A stretch of 64,000 nucleotides of DNA from Acorus gramineus (lineage: Eukaryota; Streptophyta; Magnoliopsida; Acorales; Acoraceae). The notes under the pieces are model-generated. The model searched no databases. It saw nothing but the letters and a program-made list of their open reading frames with translations, and was not told the origin of the DNA. Both the position numbers and the translations under genes were made by a program. Below are positions 36,625 to 46,356 of this stretch, piece by piece. Each line of letters begins with the position of its first letter. Within the stretch, counting starts at the first letter, position 1. Where the stretch lies: positions 3,597,324 through 3,661,323 of the forward strand of contig JAUJYN010000015.1 in NCBI GenBank assembly GCA_030737835.1, written 5' to 3'.

Positions 36625-36625
36625 A

Positions 36626-39600
36626 TGTTATGCCTGTGTCATTTGGAGCCATTTCGGTTAAGCCTTGGTCACTTCTGGGTCATTCAGGGCCTTTTTAATT
36701 TTTGATCGGAGCCGCTAAAATTTTAGCTTTTAGCCACCTGTGGGAGTTAGAGTACTCTGATTGAAAATCTGACTGCATATTATGGGTCCTGGTACCATTT
36801 AGTACTACCCATAAAAATTTTATCGAATTCCGATAACGTTTGAAAAAATATGCAGTTCTGAATCGTATCCGGGTTTTTGAGAGTTCCTGGTTTGATTAGT
36901 CGAATAGTGTGAGATATTTTGGTGAATGGGGTGACCTTGGGTAACCTCACCCCCCACTTGCTTAAAGGGTAAGAAAACTATGGGTATTTTTAATGTGTGT
37001 GGGTGAGTTTAGCCTAGGTTCACCCCCCCTTTTTCCCTTCTCATCACCCCCCCCCCCCAAATGGTGGAAAAAGAGGGATCTCTCTCTCCCTCACCATTCC
37101 CACGTCTCCCTCTCCCTGTGTGTGAGTGTGTGTGTGTGTGTGTGTTCTTTTTAAAGAAAAGAAGGAGAAGAAGAAGCAAAAGAAGAGGAGAAGTGAAAGA
37201 GAAAGAGCACTCAAAGGTGTGTTTGTGTTGTTGTTGTTGTCCCTTTCTCTCTTTCTTTCTCTCTAGCTTTCACCCCTCTCATGCTCCCCTTTTTGCCCCT
37301 GATTTGCAGCCAAGTAAGGCTGAGGAGGTGGTGGTGTTGGTGGTGGCGGTTGCGGTGGTTTTGGTGCGCCAAGGGCACCCGAATACCTCCCCTTTCTTTC
37401 CCCTCCTTTGGTAAGCTCTCCTCCTCCCTTATCTTTGTTTTAAATGGTTGTTAGGGCTCTTAGGGTGTTCATGCATGCCATGCATAGGTGGTAGGGTGTG
37501 TGTGAGGGCTGAGAAGGGGGTGGGTGAGGTTTGGGCGCGCGTGAGGGGCCATCCGCACTGCGCTGGTGCGCGCAGTCGGGCGCGCTGGCGGACTCGCGTG
37601 CATACGCGCAGGCGTGCGAATGTGCGCGTGAGGTGCTGGGTGGGCGCGCAGTGCGCCCGAGCAGCGTACAGTGCGCGCGCGCGGCAGGGCGTCTGGGCGC
37701 GCGGCAGTGCGCCAAGGGGTGCTGGGGCGTGTGCGTGCGTGCGTATGCGTGTGGCTGCCCGAGGGTTCGGGTAGGTGTCGGGGCACTCAGACTCGCGTCC
37801 GTATGTGCGTGCTCGCATGCGTGCGAGCCCGTATGCGTGCTTGTCTGAGTTTTTGGCATTTGTAGTAAATTCCATGTATATTATGTAGTTATACTCACTA
37901 TATTGAATGCCCTTGTCTTGCAGATCTTGGCGAACGGTCACGCAACGACCGGGGTTGCGGTGAGTGGTTTGATCCAATCCCCCCCCTCTCTCGGGATGCG
38001 CTCGACGCGCGTAGTCTCGCGTCGCGCATCGATGGGGCCCCCTAGCTATACTACTTGTGTAGATAAGTAGTATGGCCATGTTTAAGCTATAATATGTAGA
38101 TATCTTGCATGCTAGGCTTATATACATGTATTGTATTCATGTATGAATGATTGTGTTGCATGAGCCCCTCTAGTATGGGCATGTATTTTTGGTAATGTGT
38201 ATGATGTATAGAATATGGCATGCCTTAGGTAGTATTGTAATACTACTCCCACCATATATATTGAAATATCCAGTATGATTAAGTCTGGGTTAATAACGGG
38301 CACCTGCCTAATATTCCCTTGCGATAAGACTCGAGGGCGTGGTGTAGTTGTTGCGCCCATGCTAATGGGGCAAAGCTATGACCAGCTTCATGAGATGATG
38401 ATCTCTCTCGCCCTCTCCCTCTGAACGAACTGAGTAAGTAGATGCGATTTCCTACTCGACTCAGGTTCGTTTGGAATATTGGCATGCACCTGTTAGTGCG
38501 CGAGATCACGTTTGACCCTTTCTTTTAAGTTGGCGATATCCAACGCATGCTTAAGTTAGGCCTTGTGTGCTTATGTGATTAATAACCATGTATGCATGTT
38601 GTATGATTTATTATGATGTAAATCCATGTTAGGGAGTGTCCCTATAATTATTAGATGATTGTGCATATGGTTCATGCACATAGCTAGATATAATTCTCCT
38701 GGATATATTTATATGCGCATGTTAAAAACTGATAGGCCTATCTGAAATAGGCATGGGTATGACCCGCTGTCGGGTTGTACCTTATTAGTTAGAGTGCTAG
38801 CGATGTAATCGCCCCGTGCATCCGAGCGATGCACTCGTTTGGAATTCAGGAGAATTCATTATCTTATCGGTTTTGTTAAGCCGGTAGTGGGGCATTAGGC
38901 TAGGCCTACCCGTGCTAGGCGTGTATATGAACCGCCTGTTGGGTTATGTGCCTTGGGATTATTTCTGCGTGAGAGCAGAGGCAACCCCCCCTTGTGTCCG
39001 AGCGACGCAACTGTGTGGGAGTACATTAGTGTTCGCTATCATCGATATGTGATTATCGAGAGTAGTTGTTTTTTCATTGGGTTCGCTTTGCGAACATGGA
39101 ATGTTTACTCCCAATGTCGTCCGAGTTGAAGAGGCCCGGGTTGTAGCTGTCCTGACAGAGGGCTCCCATCCGTAGCTACCATCGATGAGTTCAGAAGCAT
39201 ACTGATCGTGGGAGTGTACCAGGTAGAGGCTACCTGGGAGAGGGTTAACGAATGATATTGCGAGCGTGGAATCGTTCTCCCCTTCGTTGGATCCGATGTA
39301 GGAACTTCCCGGCGTTGAAAAAGATGTCCTGACAGAGGGCTCCCATCCGTAGGTACCACCGAGGCGTTCGGAAGCGTACTGATCGTGGGAGTATACCAGG
39401 TAGTGACTACCCGGGAAAAGGGCTACCGGTGGATCAAGGGTGTAGAGCAGTCTAAGTCTCTTCCAAAAGTCCTATGTCACCTCTAAGGGGTGAGGGTGAG
39501 GATGAGGTGAAGACACGTCGTCGCGTGACCCATTCGTTGTTCATCCGCTCCCATTGTTGTTGGGTCCGATTGCGTATCGATGTTCAAAGACATCGTTGGG

Positions 39601-40387
39601 TAGTTATCTCGATGTAGATGATCCGGTAGTGTTGTGTAGACCAGTAATTACGGGTCTCTTCGACCAACGGTATGGTCTCTCCCCAAAAGTCCCAAGAGTC
39701 TCCCTCCGAGAGTGAGGGTGAGGGTGAGGGTGAGGTTGGTGATCCAGTAGAGTTGTGTAGACCAGTAATTCCGCGTCTCTTCGACCAACGGTACGGTCTC
39801 TCCCCAAAAGTCCCAAGAGTCTTCCTCCGGGAGTGAGGGTGAGGGTGAGGTTGGTCGCACCGCCGCGTGATCCTGTTATCCATGGGTTTCCACCCATATT
39901 TTCCTTGAAAGGAAATTGTTTATGTATTGAACTGTTGTATGGTGATTGGTTTTCAGCCACTCACTGAGCTTGTAGCTCACCCCTCGCATACTGTTTCTTT
40001 TCAGGGGCAGTGTTGGGCGTGGAGCTGGAGCTTTCCTGTGGCATGGTCTTATGGGCGTGGAGCGTTCTTCCGGTGGGTGACGAGTGCGAGGCTGTCAGCA
40101 GTCCTAGAGTCATTTTATGTTTTGTAAATCGTGCATGTGGCACATGTTGTATTTTATTTGGTCTAGACTTGGCTCTCACAGGACAGTGATTGTGTATTCG
40201 AGTCTGTAATAATATTTTTGGTTTATAGACATTGTTTATATATTATGCTTCCGCTTTTCAGTCAGTTATCATTATCCTTGCTTTGCCACCTTGTGTGTTG
40301 TTGTTGGAGTCTTTGTTGACCTCAGGTATTGATAGCTGATATTTCATTATTGCCACGTCTCGGGAACGGCCGCCCTGGGGCGTGACA
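36626..40387 (+). repeat. Right LTR of the Tekay/Del-like element
   Basis: 3.76 kb, TGTTATGCC to GCGTGACA. It has the left-end type of 27241, a CpG-rich cassette at 37515-37830, a GAATTC pair near 38840-38856, a (GGGTGA)n tract at 39712-39736, and a duplicated block of about 120 bp (39620-39855) that is single in the left LTR. Confidence 0.85.
37515..37830. repeat. CpG-rich low-complexity LTR cassette
   Basis: GCGCGCGGC and GTGCGCGC runs, with the same right edge (GGTGTCGGGGCACTC) as the cassette at 58515-58840. The core sequence differs. Confidence 0.7.
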
Positions 40388-41960
40388 CTTGGGGTCTTTT
40401 AAAACTGGTAATCCTCCGCAGATCATGTCAATGACTCTGGCCGCGTGTGATGGGGCAACATTAATCACGTGTTTTTCAAGCCTCTTTTCCTCCTCAGTGT
40501 CGATAAACTCCTTGAGATTTCCTTTGCGGACCAATACCTCCAGAAACCCCTTTAGTGTTCGACAACTCTCTATCTGGTGTCCATAGTCTCTGTGATAATC
40601 ACACTTAAGACCTTTGTCTCTAGTGGCCGGATCGCTTTTCATCGGGGGTGCCCATTGGAAGAACGGCTCGTTCTTTATCTTTTCTAGGATTTGAACAAGA
40701 GGGAGAGTAAACTTGGTGTACGGGCGTTCTCTGACTTCGTTGGTCGTCAGGTTACTCTTTGTGTCAGCTTGCGGCTTGCGTCCTTTATCCTCTTTTGTTG
40801 GTGGGTTTTTGGAGACTGCCGCTACCGCCTGGGGTCTAGAGGAAGTGGCCTCGTCCTCAACTTTGGCATACTTCTCTGCCCGACACATTAGTTCATTTAG
40901 CGATTCTGGGACCTTTTTTATTAGGGAGTTCCTTAGTTCGTGCTTGGGCGGTAATCCATTGCGGAATGCCATTACAACGGCATTAGGGTCGCACTTGTCA
41001 ACTTCGAACATGAGGAGACGGAAGCGATCCACATAACTCCGGATAGATTCCCCAGTTTGCATGTGCACTTTCATCAAATCTCCCAAGTCCTTCTTCAGTT
41101 TGCGACTGCATATAAAATGCTCGGTAAATAGGGTTCTCAGCTCTTCAAAACATCAGATCGAACCGCCAGAAAGCTGATGGAACCAATTGAGGGCTGCTCC
41201 CTCCAAACTGGAAGGGAACATCCTACACATAAGTTCATCATACTGTTCATACAAAGCCATCGCATGGCAAAAGCTCAACACGTGATTGAATGGGTCGGTT
41301 GTCCCATTATACGGCCAAAATTTGGGTTGGATGAACTTTTTGGGCAGGGTACTATGCAATATACGCTGAACGAACAGAGATTCGAACCTTCAGCGCTCTG
41401 GCAATGAAATCCCGGTCTCGAGTATTTGTCACCTCGCTCTTATATGTTCGTATTTTTCGGTCAGGCCGATCATCTTCGTATTCATCATCCGACGACACCG
41501 AGTAGCGGCTGGGACTGTGGCAACGTCCGTGCCTTAGTGGCTGGGGTATGTGTTCGCCCCTTGGTTCCCGTCGTGGAGAACGACTGCGGCACCTTCCTTG
41601 GTCTAGCCTAAGCTGAGTCCTTCTTGAGGGAAATGCTGACTGGGCAGGTCCTCTCTCTCGCCGCCTACGCCCCTCTCCAGAAGAATATACCGACTCGCCA
41701 ACTTTTTCATTAGCTTGCCGACTTTGCTTGTCCTGGTTGCGCGGGACACCCTCCCCTGTGGTCGGGCCCCCTTGACTTTGCACTTCTGGAGGTGGTGGTG
41801 GTACAACATCTAGTCGCTTCAAAATCTCCTCTATTAGGTTCTCGAGGTGATGATATCTCTGGTTCATCTCTTCGAGTTCCTTAGCATAGTGGCACTCTGC
41901 TTCATCCGTCGGGTTTTGGGAAGTCGACCCTATTTTGGTTTGCCCTTCGTCGGTGGCGGA
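40388..41960 (-). CDS. gag remains of the Tat-like element, fossil
   Basis: On the minus strand, a charged N-terminal part with SRSPRREPRGE and SSDDEYEDDRP precedes the capsid region: KKFIQPKFWPYNGTTDPFNH, ALYEQYDELMCRMFPSSLEG, AALNWFHQL, and after it TGESIRSYVDRFRLLMFEVD and FRNGLPPKHELRNSL. This matches the plant Retrotrans_gag domain. Sequence after 40388 belongs to the inserted LTR. The region is broken (a few breaks). It lies just downstream of the element's priming site, as gag should. Confidence 0.8.
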
Positions 41961-42070
41961 TCCTCAGGTGTTATTTGACCACCTTCTCCGTCTTGCCCTT
42001 GGATCATCGATCGAGTCCTCGTCATCACCATCTACTCTGTTTTGAAATTTGGGACGGCTTCTTGCTCGTG

Positions 42071-42090
42071 TCCCACAGACGGTGCCAATT
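42071..42090 (-). other. Primer binding site region of the Tat-like element
   Basis: On the minus strand AATTGGCACCGTCTGTGGGA follows the LTR end directly. The motif TGGCRCCGTCTGTGGGA is the usual priming site region of many plant Ty3/gypsy elements. Confidence 0.8.
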
Positions 42091-42913
42091 TGTTGGGGGT
42101 GAAATCAGGCCTTCACCCTCTTGGGCCGGGTCATCTCTAATCCGGGCCTTTTGTTGTGGATCCAAGATGATGTTGATGGCGAATCTCCTTCACGACGTCC
42201 AGTAGCAGAGCTTCAGTGCTAGTCGCCGTCCTCCTTCGTTCTTCGGATACCTGAAACTCACACTAGTGTGGTGCTGGCTAACGCCCCTCCGACGCTCAAG
42301 TCAGTCATCTTCCTCGGACAGAAGAAGAAGAAGAAATTAGAATTCTTGAGGACTAATAAGTGAGAGAAAGTATTCGCATACCATGAGAGGGAGATGAAGT
42401 CACTCTTTTATACCAAACAGGGGCGTGCTGAGTTTGGCCTTGCGGAGTGACCATATCAGGATATGAAATCTCCACGCGGCCTCTGGGTCTGTGGACATGT
42501 GTCGCCTAGGGATCATCACCTTATACCTGTTTTTCTGACACCCTATCCTTTTCCAGTATCAGGGAATATTCCCCTTTTAATTCGGGTATTGAATCCCAGA
42601 TGGTCTGTCCTTTAAGTCGGGCATTTCTCAGTGTCTGTTCTTAGCTGGTCAAACTTTAGTCAACCATTTTTTGGTGCATGTCCGACTTGACCTGGTTGGG
42701 CATAGCCTCACGTCCGACTTGGCCTGGTCGGGTATAATCATTTGCCCGATCTGACGGAGAAAGTGGGCCTAATGAGGCCGAGGGGGGATTTTGGCCCATG
42801 GGCTTTATTATCTCGAATCCCTCTTTTATCATCATGAACTAATCCTCATTTAATTCCTATACTTATACAATCTCATCCCCTATTCGACCTTTTGATGAAT
42901 TTAGTCTCCTACA
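42091..42913 (-). repeat. 5' LTR of the Tat-like element
   Basis: TG..CA ends, partner of 18866-19708. It contains GTCGGGCAT and GACTTGGCCTGGTCGGG direct repeats (42610-42735) also found in the partner and in the antisense 3' region (25240-25345). Confidence 0.85.
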
Positions 42914-42919
42914 TAAGGA

Positions 42920-43330
42920 ATTGAAGAGCTTGAAATATTCAACCCAAGTGGACCGATGGAGATCAAAAATTAAAATAAAAAAAGAAGACAACCAAGTTAT
43001 GTTACCATAGGAGCTTGGAATCTTTAGAATATTTAACACAGTGGACCCGTGGAGATTAAAAAGAAATCAAGGGTTGACAAAAGGTAAAAGCAAAGAGATG
43101 GGCCCATTAAGTAAATCTGAACCATCAAAAATAAAATTTGAGACGTGGCAGCATTTTGTGTTGACTGAAAGAGTAAAAGTAAAAAATAGGACCCACCATA
43201 TAAATCTCAACTATTGAAAACTAAAACCAGCCACGTGTCATTCTCCAAGAAAAAATATTGCAGATCCTAACATACAAAATCGTAGCAGACAATCCAAACC
43301 CCTACCTTAGTAAAGTCATAATGCCCCTAC
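42920..43330. repeat. Dispersed repeat X, copy 2
   Basis: 43080-43310 is the reverse complement of 9980-10142 plus 17070-17150. The left part contains two imperfect direct copies of GTGGACC(C)GTGGAGAT (near 42950 and 43042). No coding capacity or clear terminal repeats are seen. Confidence 0.7.
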
Positions 43331-43582
43331 GAGGGGGCAACAAGGTTAAACATGTACTCCTCAACACTAAGGGTGAACGATGATTTTTTATTGTTGAATA
43401 GATCTAGTTTTTTTTCTTAACAAATCTAATAAATTTAAATATTAAAAATAGATTTTTGATTTGATTTATTTTAGGTGAACGATGATATGTGTGTTCCTTT
43501 ATTGATCTAAAGAATTGAAAGCTAGTATTAATAAAAATAAAATAATCGGTGAAGATATATGAACAGGAGAATAGATGAACAG

Positions 43583-43583
<1 letters not shown>

Positions 43584-43614
<31 letters not shown>
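43584..43614. repeat. (TA)n microsatellite
   Basis: About 15 uninterrupted TA units. Confidence 0.95.
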
Positions 43615-43617
<3 letters not shown>

Positions 43618-43867
43618 GATCTGATACTTTGGGGTTATTGATGTGGATTTGATACTTTTGGGTTGTTTTTGGTCTTCAGCCTAGGGGAATTTTATTTATT
43701 TAGAGGGGTGGATTAATAGAACAAAGGGTGGGTTATTTTGTAATATTTTTTTCATTAGTTAAAAATAGATTTATAATATTTTACAAATAGTTTAGGTTGC
43801 TTTTATATTTTATTTAAATTGACTGCAAAAATATATGTTTTTTAATCATTATGTATCACTTTCTTTA

Positions 43868-44010
43868 AAACACAAACAATGTATTTTTATTTTCTGTCAT
43901 ATTCCATTCTAGGCGCAAACAACAATTTTTATTTTCTATCATTTTCCATTACAGCACAAACAACAGTTTTTATTTTCCATCACTTTCCATTACAGGCACA
44001 AACAGGATAT
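43868..44010. repeat. Short tandem repeat, about 46-bp unit, three copies
   Basis: Three units share GCACAAACAACA, TTTTTATTTTC and TCCATTACAG. Related TTTCCATCACTTT motifs follow to about 44100. Confidence 0.7.
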
Positions 44011-44109
44011 AAACTGATCAAAAGAAAAATGATTTCTTTTCCATCACTTTTCCTTTGACCAAAATTCATTCACTTTCTTTCATTTTCTCTTTAAAATTGT
44101 ACACAAACA

Positions 44110-46356
44110 CATCCTAAAAAGCAAATGTTACGGTCTACAAATATGATGTTCTAAATAAAAGGGCTCTAATACAACCCTTTTTAGTCACATTTACAATTGC
44201 CACATCACTACCGAAGCTGAAATAGCTCTACACAATATATACTTCACTGTATCATTTTAAAAAAAAGATCAAATCAAAATGTTCCGACTGCTAATGGGAC
44301 TGAAAAGGACCGAGCGTGGACGTTGTGTGATTGACCTCACTAAAGCAAATGTGGTACTCCCAAAAGGGTCATATTGAATTTAATGGCCCTCTCATATCAA
44401 AGCCAATGCCACCATATGCCAGAAACTGAACTTTCAGTTAACAGGACCACACAGTATTCCCCGGAACTTCCAGGAAACCACAAAGATTTCCTCATGAAAT
44501 GGTCCTACATTTACCAACGAAAACTTTATGTTAAGAAACCTCCAGGTCCCTTCTCCTATTGGAAGATTATGGTCCAGATAGATAAACAGGCATAGCCATA
44601 CAAATGTGTTGCAGCTATAGTTCACATTCCAAAGCAACAACACTTCTGTTGATTGACCTTCTGACAGATCTTTAGTATTACACCATTATATAAAAGCTTG
44701 CGTACGTTTTCAGCTCACATTGAAGATTGAACTGGCAAAGATCAATGAAAGATGAAGCAAAAAAAATACAATAAAAAATGATAAAACTAATCATGAAAAA
44801 AAAAAGGGAATATGCCTCAACTTATCCAACGCAAGAATGATCAGATTCTTATAGCCAAAGGAAAACTAACAAATCAGAAAAGCAAGAATGATAAAACTCT
44901 CCCTTCAACATGGAAAAACAAACATGGCATATCGAAAATAAAGGACAACCATCCAACACAACAATATCTATATGCTCGAAGCTAGTCCAGACATTAGGAG
45001 AGAACTTATCACTTGAAGAAAAGGTGGCAGGAATACAAGGATAACAAAGACAAAAGGCAGAGGAATAGAAATGCAACAAATACGACAAGGAGATGCATCA
45101 AACATACAACGATCGATGAAATAGTGGATGCAATTCCTCCTTTATTCAATAGGGGACAAAAACCACTCACCAACAACAGCTGCTCCTGCTATAATATAGG
45201 TTTCCACACATACACCATAACAGAATTATAACAAGCTACACATCATGATTTTGTTCCAAATTGTTGATGTCAGGAAGGTTTCATAACTGAAGCTTCTTAG
45301 AAGAAAACAAAAGGGGCAAATGTAATATAGAATGAAAAAAAAAAGAAGCAAAAATATACAGCTAAAAACATGATGTAAAACAGCCCACTAGCATCTAAAA
45401 AGCAAACAAATTCAATGATACAGTGCACGTTAGTAGTCCTGTTTCCTTTTGTTTTGGTAGTTCATTCAATAGATTTCTCCTCTATTGTGGAACAAAAGAG
45501 ATTTCGTTTGTAGTTCTCAAGTTTTGTACCCTGCTTTGGGGCACTTTCTCTGATTTAATATAATGAGGGAACTGCTTATCATTTTCTTCAAAAATAAAAA
45601 GTCAAAAAAGAAAAATGATACAGTGCATACAATTGCAAGCTAAATGAATTTAGCCAATGAACAGCCAACAGGTTCAGGTAACAAACAGGCAAACCAAATG
45701 ATAAATCAGCATTATCATCAGTCAGTTATGGTATTAAAACAGATTCATGTTCCCATTTCCTGGATTCTTTCACTTTAAGGCAGCTGATAATTCTATCCAA
45801 TTCCAAACTAATAAATTACCTAATTAATTGCGATGATGTTCAACGGGAAAATGAAAAAACTACAGCATATATCAGAATTATCATCAGAGGGAGATGAAAG
45901 CACTCAAATGGTACAATGGAGTAACGACACAAGACAACCCAGGCAAGTAGTGAGAGAATACATGAATAAATTAGTCTCAAGCGAAAAATATATAATATAA
46001 ATATAGAAAGAAAAGGCCACCCTGAACAGGAAAACAATGAAAGCCTCACTTCATTCGATGATCAGAACACATACCAAGCAGCAGATAGTGAGACCTTCCA
46101 CGGCTACAAATGCATTCCACTCTGAACGTGCTCTTTCAGTGAATGTAACCTCTACTAACAAATGAATGCTGTACTTGCCAATTGTCTTTTCCACTCATTC
46201 CATCTTTCCCTCTTTCCCATTGAAGAATTATCTAAATTAGTTAGTTATGCCAATGCTCAATAACCCTTCCGGTTTTGCTTTTTTGAGGTTCCATAACAAG
46301 AGCCAACATGGTCATACATAGCCCAAGCATTAAATATAATAAATAAACAATTGGAT
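44110..46356. other. Intergenic region and 3' flank of the GT17 gene
   Basis: No gene is recognised. 45420-45600 contains AAGTTTTGTACCCTGCTTTG and a run of A-rich sequence reminiscent of a plant LINE 3' tail, a weak match. The proximal few hundred bases (about 46000-46356) probably include the GT17 3' UTR, but the poly(A) site is not evident. Confidence 0.4.

Larger units (their letters stand above)
33877..36625 (+). other. Internal region of the Tekay/Del-like element: degraded gag-pol relics
   Basis: After the priming site, fragments recall reverse transcriptase (about 35100-35400, GLTNAPDAF-like), then an integrase core (about 35580-35640, IIDRLTKSA-like), then an integrase C-terminal region (36069-36503, LTFRFGDHVFLKMSQFKGI and HVTPFDRL). 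The first kilobase holds patches resembling the LTRs themselves (34320-34440 and about 34700-34790). It is broken with many breaks and cannot express a polyprotein. Confidence 0.65.
30045..40387 (+). mobile_element. Tekay/Del-like Ty3/gypsy element with giant LTRs
   Basis: The left LTR is 30045-33876, the right LTR 36626-40387. A tRNA-iMet-type priming site TGGTATCAGAGCC lies at 33882-33894 and the polypurine tract AAGGGGGGGGGAGA at 36611-36624. The internal region is only 2.75 kb and degraded. The two LTRs agree from about 31570/37960 to their ends but have different left 1.4 kb. The outer flanks (ATACC and CTTGG) do not match, so the present arrangement is not one clean insertion. The element is broken with many breaks. 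The long LTRs, priming site and purine tract fit the Tekay/Del group of chromoviruses by inference. Confidence 0.8.
18866..42913 (-). mobile_element. Old Tat-like Ty3/gypsy LTR retrotransposon, heavily invaded
   Basis: The outer repeats at 18866-19708 and 42091-42913 match each other and have TG..CA ends. The flanks GAAGG (18861-18865) and TAAGG (42914-42918) are a near-match 5-bp duplication. Reading on the minus strand the order is 5' LTR, priming-site motif at 42071-42090, gag remains (about 40388-41960), then an antisense ORF (plus strand, 23528-24967), polypurine tract and 3' LTR. Antisense ORFs between pol and the 3' LTR are known in the Tat lineage (for example Grande). I see no protease, RT, RNase H or integrase of this element. 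Without inserts it is about 5.7 kb. It is broken. Divergence between its LTRs suggests an old insertion. Confidence 0.8.

Noticed and set aside
45420-45600. LINE or SINE 3' tail
   Set aside because: An A-rich end and a TTTTGTACCC motif are suggestive, but there is no coding part, target duplication or second copy, so I did not list it as an element.
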